From: Moritella marina ATCC 15381
GTDB lineage: Bacteria > Pseudomonadota > Gammaproteobacteria > Enterobacterales > Moritellaceae
Reading direction: 5' to 3'
DNA length: 64,000 nt
Assembly (NCBI RefSeq): GCF_008931805.1
Contig: NZ_CP044399.1
Location: 1,364,001 to 1,428,000, forward strand
The position numbers and the translations under genes were made by a program. The notes beneath the pieces are model-generated. The model searched no databases. It saw nothing but the letters and a program-made list of their open reading frames with translations, and was not told the DNA's origin. Position 1 is the first letter of the stretch, and each line of letters begins with the position of its first letter. Shown here in pieces: positions 51,474 through 60,985 of this stretch.

Positions 51474-51863
51474 TTATTTACCGAATACCCAACGTTCGGC
51501 GAGAAAATAGTTAACCAGCATAGCAAACATAATACCGGGTATGATCGCGATTATCGCGGCATTCCCTGTGAGCGATAAGCCTGTCAGTAGTAACCAATAA
51601 CAAAGTAGGTTAGGCATTGCGCCAACGCAGGATGAACATAAAAACTTACTCCATTCTTGTCGTAAGCCACTATTACTTTGTTCTTGCTGAGCTTTAAATG
51701 TGAAGTTACGGTGCAACAGCCAATTACTGTTTACAGCAAAGAAGAATGCAAGTAATCGAGCAACTAATAGCGGCAAGAATGTAGCGAATAATATCATCAG
51801 GAGTAGATCAACGATAAATCCTATACCACCGACAATAGCAAATTTAACATATTTGTTATTCAT
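51474..51863 (-). CDS. GtrA-family membrane protein
   Basis: A 129-residue protein with four membrane segments, starting KFAIVGGIGFIVDLLLM and ending NYFLAERWVFGK, both GtrA hallmarks. GtrA proteins are thought to flip undecaprenyl-phosphate sugars. It converges with the kinase gene and completes, with the GtrB-like and GT39 genes, a sugar-transfer trio that surrounds the two-component system. Confidence 0.9.
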   Translation of the reverse strand: MNNKYVKFAIVGGIGFIVDLLLMILFATFLPLLVARLLAFFFAVNSNWLLHRNFTFKAQQEQSNSGLRQEWSKFLCSSCVGAMPNLLCYWLLLTGLSLTGNAAIIAIIPGIMFAMLVNYFLAERWVFGK

Positions 51864-51952
51864 GTATTCTCTGGACTACGTGTTATATAAATTGTGAATT
51901 TAACATTTAGCTTGTAGAAAAAACGTGAACTCTTAAACCTAAAGTCTATAAC

Positions 51953-52426
51953 CTATAACAGAAAGTCTTCATCGATTGGATTAAATACCGTCGCGCTGTT
52001 CATTAATGTATTCGCTGTTAGCGCGGGAACCCCATATACTTCAGTTCTGACTTGATGACGCGCTTTGATTGTATCGAGTAAGATCGCAAAGTCACCATCT
52101 CCTGAAAGCAGAATGACGGTATCGACTGACTCTGCAACTTGTAATACATCTATCGTTATTCCTACATCCCAATCACCTTTGGCACTACCATCACTGCGCT
52201 GGATAAAGGGTTTTAATTTTACATCAAACCCTATATGTTTCAGAGCATCTTGAAATTTTCGTTGTTGATCATCACTTCTGTCAATGGCATAAGCGTAAGC
52301 CGTTACAACATCACCTTGTAGTAATAAATGTTGCCACAGTTTCCGATAATTAAACTGACGACCATATGTATGACGTGTGGTGTAATAGATATTCTGTACG
52401 TCAACAAACACTGCTATTTTTTGCAC
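51953..52426 (-). CDS. NYN-domain protein (LabA/DUF88 family)
   Basis: A 157-residue PIN-like protein. Acidic residues typical of NYN domains lie in AVFVDVQNIYY, KGDWDVGITID and LLSGDGDFAILL. Such proteins are putative RNases with one metal site. A ribosome site GGAGGA-like AGGATC precedes the ATG on the minus strand. Target unknown. Confidence 0.9.
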   Translation of the reverse strand: MQKIAVFVDVQNIYYTTRHTYGRQFNYRKLWQHLLLQGDVVTAYAYAIDRSDDQQRKFQDALKHIGFDVKLKPFIQRSDGSAKGDWDVGITIDVLQVAESVDTVILLSGDGDFAILLDTIKARHQVRTEVYGVPALTANTLMNSATVFNPIDEDFLL

Positions 52427-52491
52427 AAGATCCTCCGATTTCGATGATTGCTTTAGGCTGTATATTTTAATGAGTTGGTTAAATAAACGAG

Positions 52492-52956
52492 TTATTTATT
52501 AGCGTACTTGGCTAGATATTGGTCAAGCGCATTACCAAATGCTTGTTTATCTTTTGATCCTAACGCCGCCGGGCCACCTGTCATTTCACCGCTTGCGCGC
52601 ATCGTGTCCATAAAATCTCGTATATTAAGGCGCTGACGAATATTACTTAACGTGTACTTTTCACCGCGAGAAGTGATTACGTGCGCGCCTTTTTCGATAA
52701 CTTCGGCTGCTAATGGAATATCAGAGGTAATAACCAGATCGTCTTGAGCTACTTTTAATACGATGTGATCATCAGCCACATCAAAGCCTGATGGTACTTG
52801 GGTCATTGAAATATATGGAGATGCGGGTACGCGTATCCAGTGGTTTGCGACTAATACCAATGGTACTTTTACGCGAACCGCTGCGCGAAAGAGTATTTCT
52901 TTCATTGGGCCAGGGCAAGCATCAGCGTCAACCCATATTGTAATATTATTTTGCAT
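52492..52956 (-). CDS. YaiI/YqxD family protein (DUF188)
   Basis: A 154-residue protein: [16 protein letters not shown] at the start, then [29 protein letters not shown] and [19 protein letters not shown], all diagnostic of DUF188 (E. coli YaiI). The fold is PIN-like; function unknown. It lies 65 bases upstream of the NYN gene on the same strand, giving two PIN-like proteins side by side. Confidence 0.92.
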   Translation of the reverse strand: MQNNITIWVDADACPGPMKEILFRAAVRVKVPLVLVANHWIRVPASPYISMTQVPSGFDVADDHIVLKVAQDDLVITSDIPLAAEVIEKGAHVITSRGEKYTLSNIRQRLNIRDFMDTMRASGEMTGGPAALGSKDKQAFGNALDQYLAKYANK

Positions 52957-53066
52957 AAAACCTTCAGGTTAAATTCGAGTGTGCCATTTTAGCGTATTAA
53001 TAGGTGAAATTGTTGTTCCTTGATATTTATTAGCCATACTTAATTTATATTTGTTGGGGGCTTGCT

Positions 53067-54377
53067 ATGTTTAAAATACGCGTTTCTACGATATTATCAT
53101 CCAAAATATTGTACCGTAATATGTTGAAAATCAGGTTAAAACGAGCATTGATGGTTATTGCTTTCGCTTATAGCCAGCAAGCTTTAGCTTGGTCTGCTGA
53201 TCATATTTCTATTGTTGGCGTTGATGAAGGGGAAGACATCGCTCAAACTATAAATGATCGTTATGCAGTTGTACATCATCCTAATAAACAACTGGATCAT
53301 TTATTACCTGTGATTAATGATCGAACAAGCGTGCCAATGTCTAAGCAAGCACGGCAGTTTTCTAGTCGAGTGAGTTATTTAAATTGGCTCGAATCGCAAT
53401 ACCCTTGGAATGAAATTAAGTTATCAGGGTTACTACGTATTGGTGATCGTAGCCCAGAAATTCATGAAATACACTCGAGACTTACGCTACTGGGTGACAG
53501 CGAAACATCAATTCAATTATCAGGCATATACAGCAGTGACATTGCTATTGCTGTTCGTCATTTTCAGCGGCGTCATGGTTTGGAGGCTGACGGTGTTATT
53601 GGACCTGCAACGTTAAAATGGTTAAACGTTAATCCCCAGCGCAGAGCCAAGTTACTGACTATTAATATGGATGAAAAAATGGACTATATGGCAAATCTTG
53701 GTCCTCGTTATCTTTTAGTTAACATACCAGCCTATGAGTTATTGCTTAGTGATAATGGTGAGATAGCACTGCGATCACGTGTTATTGTAGGCAAACCCAA
53801 AAAACCGACGCCAATATTATCAAGTGAAATTAAAAGTATGGTGATTAATCCAAGCTGGCGTGTTCCCCGTAGTATTTTAGAAGATGATTTATTACCTAAA
53901 TTAAAATTGAATGGTGATTTTATCAATCAACGTAATTTCACTGTTTTTAATTATGAAAATAAGCAGGTTGAAAGGACTGCTGATGAGTGGGAAGTGCTCG
54001 CTGGTGGGACATTCCCATATCGACTTGAACAAATGCCAGGTACAAATAATGCGCTTGGCCGTTATAAATTCTATTTCCCAAATAATTTTAGTGTTTACCT
54101 CCATGATACAACTAATCCTAAGCTATTTAATAATACTAACCGTGCATTGTCTTCTGGTTGTATTCGTATTGAAAAAGTAGATGAACTTGCTGATTGGGTC
54201 GCTAACAGCCTTGTTGATAATAAGTCGTTGTGGACACGATTAAAAATTTCTAGAAATACGACAAAATGGTTTCCGTTGAACGATGTATTACCAGTCCATT
54301 TGGTATATTGGACAGCCTGGATGGATGACAGTGGTTTAAGTCAATATCGTGATGACATTTATGCTTTACAGCGATAA
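53067..54377 (+). CDS. L,D-transpeptidase with peptidoglycan-binding domain (YcbB/LdtD-like)
   Basis: A 436-residue exported protein. The ATG at 53067 has a G-rich site (TTGGGGG) upstream and gives a long N-terminal tail before the hydrophobic signal at residues ~27-40 (ALMVIAFAYSQQALA); ATG 53121 would give a standard signal peptide but has no ribosome site. A PG_binding_1 repeat follows (AIAVRHFQRRHGLEADG..), then the YkuD catalytic domain with SSGCIRIEK (catalytic Cys) and YLHDT. It forms 3-3 peptidoglycan crosslinks. It is shorter than E. coli LdtD (~615 residues). Confidence 0.88.
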   Translation: MFKIRVSTILSSKILYRNMLKIRLKRALMVIAFAYSQQALAWSADHISIVGVDEGEDIAQTINDRYAVVHHPNKQLDHLLPVINDRTSVPMSKQARQFSSRVSYLNWLESQYPWNEIKLSGLLRIGDRSPEIHEIHSRLTLLGDSETSIQLSGIYSSDIAIAVRHFQRRHGLEADGVIGPATLKWLNVNPQRRAKLLTINMDEKMDYMANLGPRYLLVNIPAYELLLSDNGEIALRSRVIVGKPKKPTPILSSEIKSMVINPSWRVPRSILEDDLLPKLKLNGDFINQRNFTVFNYENKQVERTADEWEVLAGGTFPYRLEQMPGTNNALGRYKFYFPNNFSVYLHDTTNPKLFNNTNRALSSGCIRIEKVDELADWVANSLVDNKSLWTRLKISRNTTKWFPLNDVLPVHLVYWTAWMDDSGLSQYRDDIYALQR

Positions 54378-54446
54378 AGCTTGATTTGAGAGCAATTAGA
54401 AACTATATTCCACTTTTCTTGTATGAAAATCAGTCAGTGGTGATGT

Positions 54447-54995
54447 GTGTCAATAGTAAGTTCAACACGAAGAAAAGTGATATTAGGTCTTGGCGGCTTG
54501 GCGGCATATTCAGTTTCGCCAATCAAAGTTCAGGCAAGTCAGACTATTTTGGGTGAAAGAAATTTAGAATTTTACAATATTCACACCCGAGAGCGTGCTC
54601 AGGGCTATTATTGGGTAGATGGCATATATCAAGAAGATACACTCAATAATTTTAGCCATTTATTACGTGATCATAGAGAGAACTTAGCCGCACCTATGGA
54701 TAAGCGCTTATATGAACTGCTTTACCAATTAAACAAAACACTCAATATTTCAGAAGAATTTCATGTTATTTCTGGCTATCGTTCACCTAAAACTAACCAA
54801 ATGCTTGCGAGCAAGAGTCATGCTGTTGCGACTAAAAGTTATCATATGCGTGGAATGGCCATTGATATTGCAATACCAGATGTGAAGCTATCTCATTTAC
54901 GCGAAGCGGCTATATCTTTGAAATTAGGCGGGGTGGGCTATTACCCTAAATCAGGGTTTATTCACGTGGACACGGGGCGTGTAAGGATCTGGTAG
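54447..54995 (+). CDS. mepK: Murein endopeptidase MepK (YcbK)
   Basis: A 182-residue DUF882/M15-type peptidase. It starts at GTG and carries a twin-arginine-like signal (STRRKVILGLGG), as E. coli YcbK does. Zinc ligands appear in SYHMRGMAIDIA and GFIHVDTG, with GYRSPKTN before them. MepK cuts 3-3 crosslinks, so it opposes the L,D-transpeptidase encoded 69 bases upstream. The same gene pair (ycbB-ycbK) occurs in E. coli. Confidence 0.92.
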   Translation: MSIVSSTRRKVILGLGGLAAYSVSPIKVQASQTILGERNLEFYNIHTRERAQGYYWVDGIYQEDTLNNFSHLLRDHRENLAAPMDKRLYELLYQLNKTLNISEEFHVISGYRSPKTNQMLASKSHAVATKSYHMRGMAIDIAIPDVKLSHLREAAISLKLGGVGYYPKSGFIHVDTGRVRIW

Positions 54996-55012
54996 TAACA
55001 CGAGATACAGGC

Positions 55013-56119
55013 TTACTTAAATGTAACGTCGGCTTTTGCATTACTTTTGGTGCCACCGGTACATGCGTCTGAGAATGGCAAGCCGACACCAACTAGCTTA
55101 TTATTCTCGAGTGTAACCTTATTTAAGATAGGGTTTAAAAATGTAGTAAAGAGACAAATAGCGGTAAATTTATCCTTGTCATTGATAATCAAGTTATCCT
55201 TAATGAATGTGTCGCCGTGGCCTGCAGCAATACCTATCGCTCTATAGCCTGAACGATTTGTTATATTACTGAGTATATTATCTACAATTTGGTAACCACC
55301 AAGCGGTGCAAAGGATGACTCCGTCGCGATAGTGATTGCAGCATTAAACTTTAGGTCTATATGGTCAATGCTATTTTGGATTATTTTGACATTGTAGGCA
55401 TTGGCTTTTACATCAATAGCTTCATTGCCAGTGTGATGAATAAGGTTGTTTTTTACGAGCACATTACTGACGGTATATCTTATTTTTAATCGAGTTCTGT
55501 CTTTGCTGTAAGAACCATCTCCAATATATATCCCTTCTCCATATTGGGGGGATAGTAAGCCAGTGTTAAATATGACGTTATTTTCAATTAAGTAGTTTTT
55601 ACCGCCACTATATCGTGGTTTTATAGATATAGCTTGATTACCGGTATTAAACACTCTATTTGATAGTAATGATATATCTGAAGAATCTTGTATGAAAATG
55701 GCGTATAAACCACCTGTGATAATTAAACCATCAATAACAACTCCACTTGAATTGCTAATCGTTATCCCTGTACCACTATAATTTCTATTCTTTATTGTTG
55801 TACCAAGGTAATGTAAAGGGCGTATTATGAGAGGCTTATTTCCACTATCAAAATCTTCAATCACAATTGCTGATTGCTGACTATCAGCAAGGCACACGAC
55901 ATCACCTTCAGTATATTCTTCTAAAGCAAAATTGAGTTTAGAAAATGTAGGGATTGAATTCGCTCGTTTTTTTTCGCTATTTGTGATTATTTTTGTACAG
56001 TCTAAATGTGCTTTGTTCGCGTCATTATTGAGGCTATTAGCGAGAGCTATTATTTGTACATTAGTCATTACAATGAACAATATGATGTTGTTTTTATACT
56101 GACTTATCGCTTCATACAT
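55013..56119 (-). CDS. Right-handed beta-helix protein, possibly polysaccharide-acting
   Basis: A 368-residue exported protein with a hydrophobic N-terminal segment (~10-28). From residue ~125 it is built of short repeating strands rich in Asn, Ile and Gly (GVVIDGLIITGG, LLSNRVFNTGNQAIS, VLVKNNLIHHTGNEAID), the pattern of parallel beta-helix (NosD/pectate-lyase-like) proteins. Such folds serve as polysaccharide lyases, epimerases or scaffolds. It stands next to, and divergent from, the exopolysaccharide genes; I infer action on that polymer, but no catalytic site is evident. Confidence 0.7.
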   Translation of the reverse strand: MYEAISQYKNNIILFIVMTNVQIIALANSLNNDANKAHLDCTKIITNSEKKRANSIPTFSKLNFALEEYTEGDVVCLADSQQSAIVIEDFDSGNKPLIIRPLHYLGTTIKNRNYSGTGITISNSSGVVIDGLIITGGLYAIFIQDSSDISLLSNRVFNTGNQAISIKPRYSGGKNYLIENNVIFNTGLLSPQYGEGIYIGDGSYSKDRTRLKIRYTVSNVLVKNNLIHHTGNEAIDVKANAYNVKIIQNSIDHIDLKFNAAITIATESSFAPLGGYQIVDNILSNITNRSGYRAIGIAAGHGDTFIKDNLIINDKDKFTAICLFTTFLNPILNKVTLENNKLVGVGLPFSDACTGGTKSNAKADVTFK

Positions 56120-56324
56120 CTTACAGCTCCAACGGACAATTCATGTAACTGTGTTAAGAATAGTGCATGAGATAAAGTCTGACATTGAATGTTTTAGCCA
56201 AACTAAGGCATTACGTCTAATATCATAGTAATGTTGAAATAATTATTATATTTAACGTTGCCAATATAACCTGCCAAATACATATATCTACTCACGGTCA
56301 TATGACTTTCTCATTGGATTATTT

Positions 56325-57584
56325 ATGAATGTTTTTATCTGGTTAGAAAAATACGGTTTATTATTTATTATGTTGTTTTGCCTTGGAGTGTATACGCCGG
56401 ACTTTACTCATAAAATAAGTATGATGGACCATGAATTAGATGTAGTTACTGATAGCCTTGCAGAAAGTAATTCCTTTAAACAAATTTTTTGGGTTCTGCT
56501 ATCTATGTTTTTTGTTTTTCGGTTTATTATAAATACTGAAATGAACAAATTAAAATCAGTAATCATCAATAAAATGTTTTTATTTTTTGTTATATGCACC
56601 ATTGCATTTTTAAGTGCAAGTTGGTCGAGTTATCCGATGATTTCCATGAAAAGAGCCATTTTTCAGATGCTATTTTGTACATCGGTATCTCTCGCACTGT
56701 GTTTTTCTTATTTTCATCGAAGCATTGAAATTAACCTAAAGTGTACTGCGATTATATGCATAGTGATGATTTTACTATCACTTATTCAGGGGGCAGGGTT
56801 TAACGAAGATTTAAATTTAGCTGGTTACACTAAATCTAAGAACACGATGGGCCTTAACTTGGCTGTACTTATTATTATCAGCCATATGTGGGTAAAGTCA
56901 TTAAATATAGATAGTCGTTTTTTGTATGTAACGCTTGGTGTGCTCTTTGTTTTTCTTATATTAACGCAGAGTAAAACAAGTATCATACTTTGTATTGGTT
57001 ACTTCTTATTAACGCAGGTGAGTTTATCTAAAATAAAAGTATTTATGACCGTTTTTTCGGTCCTATTTTTTTGTGTTTTTATATTAATACCTGGTATTAG
57101 CTATCATTTGAGTCACTATCAACATATAGCCTTGTATGTTGATGCTGATTTTATTACTGGTCGGGGTGTTATATGGGATGCGCTGTATTATGATCTTGGT
57201 TTTTTTGACAAAATTACGCTAGGTTATGGGTATGGCAGTTATTTTGGTGTTGGCGTAATTCCCTTTGTATTGGATGATAAATACAGTTTCTTACAATATA
57301 TATCATCAGCACACAATGGCTATTTGCAGATACTGTTACAATTTGGCCTTATTGGTTCTAGTGTTTTGTTTATCGTCTTTTTTATGTCGATGCTTAATGC
57401 GACTAATCTATATATACACGCTGCACTTATTATCCCTATATTTCAGAATGTAACGGAATCAAGCATATTTAGAGATGCAAACATAGCGTGGTTTTTAATG
57501 CTGATGATAATCTTATCCTCTAGTTTACACGTATTAATTAAAGACATGAAAAATGACAGTGATATGCTTGAAACTGTAACTTAA
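56325..57584 (+). CDS. O-antigen ligase/polymerase-like protein (Wzy/WaaL type)
   Basis: A 419-residue membrane protein with about eleven segments. The Wzy_C region has the periplasmic loop FITGRGVIWDALYYD followed by GYGYGSYFG and SAHNGYLQILLQFGLIG. In a cluster with Wzx, an initiating transferase and Wzc it most likely polymerises repeat units (Wzy). Strongly AT-rich, as usual for such genes. Confidence 0.82.
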   Translation: MNVFIWLEKYGLLFIMLFCLGVYTPDFTHKISMMDHELDVVTDSLAESNSFKQIFWVLLSMFFVFRFIINTEMNKLKSVIINKMFLFFVICTIAFLSASWSSYPMISMKRAIFQMLFCTSVSLALCFSYFHRSIEINLKCTAIICIVMILLSLIQGAGFNEDLNLAGYTKSKNTMGLNLAVLIIISHMWVKSLNIDSRFLYVTLGVLFVFLILTQSKTSIILCIGYFLLTQVSLSKIKVFMTVFSVLFFCVFILIPGISYHLSHYQHIALYVDADFITGRGVIWDALYYDLGFFDKITLGYGYGSYFGVGVIPFVLDDKYSFLQYISSAHNGYLQILLQFGLIGSSVLFIVFFMSMLNATNLYIHAALIIPIFQNVTESSIFRDANIAWFLMLMIILSSSLHVLIKDMKNDSDMLETVT

Positions 57585-57617
57585 AAATTAATGCAACCCT
57601 AATGGGCTTATGTATTT

Positions 57618-59069
57618 ATGAATAATATAAAAAAAGACCTGAATAAAGGAATAGTGCATAGCCTCATCGGTAAGTATTCACTTTATATTTTTCAAATGAT
57701 GTCCTTAGCTATTTTGGCTAGGTTGTTCACGCCAGAAGACTTCGGGACCTTGGCTGCATTACAAGTGTTAATTTTATTCTTTCAACTGTTGGCCACATCG
57801 GGCCTTGCTCCCGCGATTATTCATCAAGATACTATTAGTGAAGAACAGCGTAATGGTATATTTAGTGCTACGGTTATTATCGGCCTATTGCTGTCATTTT
57901 TATTCATTTACCTTACACCGATATTAGCGACATGGCTTAGTTTAACTAATGTTAGTTTAATCACATATGTATTAGCCCTGAACGTATTCTTTTCTGCGAT
58001 AGCAATGCTACCGCTAGCCTCATTGCAAAAAGATACCCACTTTATTATCATTGGTAAAGCTGAAATAGGTGCTGAAATAATCGCGTTTGTTATTTGTATT
58101 CTGTTGTATTTTGGGGGCTTTGGTGTCGTGGCATTAGCGATGAAACTATTGGTTACGCCGATAGGCCGGTTTGTGTTTTATTACTTATATTCAAATAACA
58201 CCGTAATAGGGCAAGTAAAATTTGGTCATAAAATTTCAAGTATATTACCGTTATTTGCTATTGCAAAATATCAGCTTGGTTTTAATGTTTTAAATTTCTT
58301 CTCTCGCAATCTCGACACCATATTGGTTGCAAAGTACTTTGGCGTTGCGACAGTCGGGTTTTATGAAAAAACATATCAAATTATGCGCTATCCACTTCAG
58401 CTGTTTACTTTTGCAATAAACCCTGCCTTACAGCCTGTTCTGACTCGCTATAAGGATAAACCAAGTATTATCATGACTGCATACTATGCATTAGCTTATA
58501 AACTTTCTGCTATTGGTGTTGTAACTGCTACGTTCATATTTTGGTATGCGGATGATGTAATTATCATATTATTTGGTTCTCAGTGGTTATCTGTCAGTAC
58601 GTTATTAAAGATATTGGCATTATCTATACCCGTACAAATGGTCTTGAGTTCAACGGGCGGGCTATATCAAGCAATGGGCGCGACAAAGGAAATGTTTTAT
58701 TGCGGTATATTTTCATCTACTGTAAATGTGTCAGCTATTTTTATTGGTATTTATAGTGGTGAAATGACAGTGCTTTGTATCAGTCTCATATTTGCTTTTA
58801 TGATAAATTACTTTCAATGTTTTTATACTTTACACTGTTATGTATTTAAAATTAGAAAAGTGAAATCATTTTTAATTTTGACTGCTATAATTTTAGGCGG
58901 TTTTTTTAATGGTCTTTTTTACTCTGTAGTTGAAACAGCGCAAGCACCGAATAGTTTTAGCGTTAGTGTTTATAATGTTGCTTACGTATTAATGCCCATT
59001 TTAACTATTATTATATTTATTTTGTTTTCAAAACGATTTTTAATGACGTTTTTTAAACGTGATATATAA
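57618..59069 (+). CDS. Polysaccharide repeat-unit flippase (Wzx-like)
   Basis: A 483-residue MOP-superfamily transporter with 12-14 membrane segments, starting with a cytoplasmic amphipathic helix and IGKYSLYIFQMMSLAILARLF. It resembles Polysacc_synt_3/WzxC proteins (RLFTPEDFGTLAALQVL; VLSSTGGLYQAMGAT). It should flip undecaprenyl-PP-linked repeat units for the Wzy-type protein encoded 33 bases upstream. Confidence 0.88.
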   Translation: MNNIKKDLNKGIVHSLIGKYSLYIFQMMSLAILARLFTPEDFGTLAALQVLILFFQLLATSGLAPAIIHQDTISEEQRNGIFSATVIIGLLLSFLFIYLTPILATWLSLTNVSLITYVLALNVFFSAIAMLPLASLQKDTHFIIIGKAEIGAEIIAFVICILLYFGGFGVVALAMKLLVTPIGRFVFYYLYSNNTVIGQVKFGHKISSILPLFAIAKYQLGFNVLNFFSRNLDTILVAKYFGVATVGFYEKTYQIMRYPLQLFTFAINPALQPVLTRYKDKPSIIMTAYYALAYKLSAIGVVTATFIFWYADDVIIILFGSQWLSVSTLLKILALSIPVQMVLSSTGGLYQAMGATKEMFYCGIFSSTVNVSAIFIGIYSGEMTVLCISLIFAFMINYFQCFYTLHCYVFKIRKVKSFLILTAIILGGFFNGLFYSVVETAQAPNSFSVSVYNVAYVLMPILTIIIFILFSKRFLMTFFKRDI

Positions 59070-59500
59070 GGTTGAATGCTATCTCCAATCAATAATTCAT
59101 CATAATACGAGTAATACAGTCGCGCTTGAAAGTAAAGCGTGGTCGATTTCAATGTCACCTATTTAAATGCCTAACTACAAGCGTACTTAGGTATAGGTCG
59201 CCCCGTCAATCATTAGTACTACTCTTTACGAAGAGATTTTAAAACATGATAGCCACGCACATTAACATAACACTTTAATATTATTATCTAACATCTCAAC
59301 TTTTAAGAGGTATATGTTGGTCATGTGGCTGCATTTGCAGCCATAAATAAAATCACTGCTATAGTTAATTTAATTGTTGATGAGTAATTTAAAGTATTAC
59401 TTATTGTATAGATTAGTAAAAATAATTAATGGACTATCAACGACATACTCATTGGATGAAAAATAAGTTTAATGGCTTAGTAGTTCATTTATTATAAAAT
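59070..59500 (+). other. Long intergenic region before the initiating transferase gene
   Basis: About 430 AT-rich bases with no gene. It contains small stem-loops: TGGCTGC-ATTT-GCAGCCA (59326-59343), a GCGCTT/AAAGCG pair near 59115-59130, and CTCTTTACGAAGAG near 59222-59236. No JUMPstart/ops (GGCGGTAG) element was seen. I read it as the promoter and leader of the downstream wcaJ-like/wzp/opx/wzc unit. Confidence 0.5.
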
Positions 59501-59533
59501 GTGTCTACTTTAAATTTGTTAAGGAATCGTGTT

Positions 59534-60928
59534 TTGAAACCTATTAATACATTTAAGGTCAATACTTCTAATTATTCTTTTGTTCATCGTTTTTTAGATT
59601 TAAGCTGTATTTCGATATCATTAATATTTGTAATACATAGCTATAATCTTCAAATAACTCAAGATTATATTACCATCGCATTAACATCTGCTGTTGTATT
59701 TTTATATATTGCGGAGGCCCTTCATTTATATCAATCTTGGCGAGTTGGTAGTTTCATCTCTGTGATGATGACTGTGACCGCCGTTTTTATCGCTTCTTTT
59801 CTTACTCTTTTTGGGATTAGCATATGGTTGAAAACGTCAGTGTCTTTTCCTGACCAAATATTAACACTCTGGTTTTTAATGGCATTTATGTCGAGTTTGG
59901 CATGGCGGATGTTGAAACATCAATGGACAGTAATACGCAGCAAGCTCGGTATCAACTTACGTAAAATGGCTATATTAGGCGCGACGTCAACAGGTGCTAA
60001 TTTGTATCAAGAGATAGATGATTGTGATGAATTAGGTTTTGATTTTATTGGATTTTTCGATGATAGACAAACAGCTCGTTTACCTAAAGATTTAACCGTG
60101 ATTAGTGATGTATCAAAATGTATAGATGAGGCAAAAAAAGGAAAAATAGATATTTTATTTATCGCACTCCCGATTTCTGCTGAAAAACGGATCGCTGAAA
60201 TTATTAATTTATTATCAGATACGACAGTGGATGTGTATGTCGTACCGGTGTTTATGCTCTCGGATGTGATGCAGGGGCGTGTGACCCATGTTGGTAAAAT
60301 TGACGCATTGAGTATTTTTGAATCACCTTATCTCGGTTCTAAAATATGGTTAAAGCGGTTTGAGGACATTGTTGTTAGCCTCACTGCCCTTATTGTTCTT
60401 TCCCCTGTGTATATGCTGATAGCGCTGACACTAAAATTAACATCGCCAGGCCCTGTCTTTTTTAAACAAAGCCGTTATGGGTTGCGAGGCGAGAAAATTT
60501 CTGTTTACAAATTTAGAAGTATGAATGTCATGGAGTCGGATGGCATCGTAACACAAGCGACAAAAAACGATAAACGAGTAACTCCTCTTGGCGCTTTTCT
60601 ACGTCGTACTTCTCTTGATGAATTACCTCAATTCTTTAATGTGCTCAAAGGCGATATGTCAGTTGTTGGACCTCGTCCTCATGCCGTATCACACAATGAA
60701 GAATACCGTAAACTGATTCAATTTTACATGTTACGGCATCATGTAAAGCCAGGGATCACTGGTTGGGCGCAAGTAAGCGGTTGGCGAGGGGAAACTGATA
60801 CGTTAGAAAAAATGCAAAAGCGTGTTGAGTTTGATCTTTATTATATTTTGCAGTGGTCAATCTGGTTTGATTTTAAAATCTTAATGTTAACTGTATTGAC
60901 TTGCTTGAAAAGTGAAAATACTTACTAG
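59534..60928 (+). CDS. WcaJ-like undecaprenyl-phosphate glycosyl-1-phosphate transferase
   Basis: A polytopic initiating transferase: about four N-terminal membrane segments, a Rossmann-like CoA_binding_3 domain (KMAILGATSTGANLY, FIGFFDDR), a re-entrant helix, then the catalytic domain with YKFRSMNV, the Asp-Glu pair in SLDELPQF, and GDMSVVGPRPH. The TTG at 59534 has AAGGA eight bases before it; the frame also opens from GTG 59501, which lacks a ribosome site. It starts the repeat unit by moving hexose-phosphate, probably glucose-1-phosphate, to the lipid carrier. Confidence 0.9.
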   Translation: MKPINTFKVNTSNYSFVHRFLDLSCISISLIFVIHSYNLQITQDYITIALTSAVVFLYIAEALHLYQSWRVGSFISVMMTVTAVFIASFLTLFGISIWLKTSVSFPDQILTLWFLMAFMSSLAWRMLKHQWTVIRSKLGINLRKMAILGATSTGANLYQEIDDCDELGFDFIGFFDDRQTARLPKDLTVISDVSKCIDEAKKGKIDILFIALPISAEKRIAEIINLLSDTTVDVYVVPVFMLSDVMQGRVTHVGKIDALSIFESPYLGSKIWLKRFEDIVVSLTALIVLSPVYMLIALTLKLTSPGPVFFKQSRYGLRGEKISVYKFRSMNVMESDGIVTQATKNDKRVTPLGAFLRRTSLDELPQFFNVLKGDMSVVGPRPHAVSHNEEYRKLIQFYMLRHHVKPGITGWAQVSGWRGETDTLEKMQKRVEFDLYYILQWSIWFDFKILMLTVLTCLKSENTY

Positions 60929-60985
60929 CAACATGAAGAGGTAGTTGTTATACAAGTTGTCATTTGTGTACTAGGAGCTGTCTGA

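Noticed and set aside
59070-59500. JUMPstart/ops element for RfaH
   Set aside because: No GGCGGTAG core was found by eye on the coding strand.
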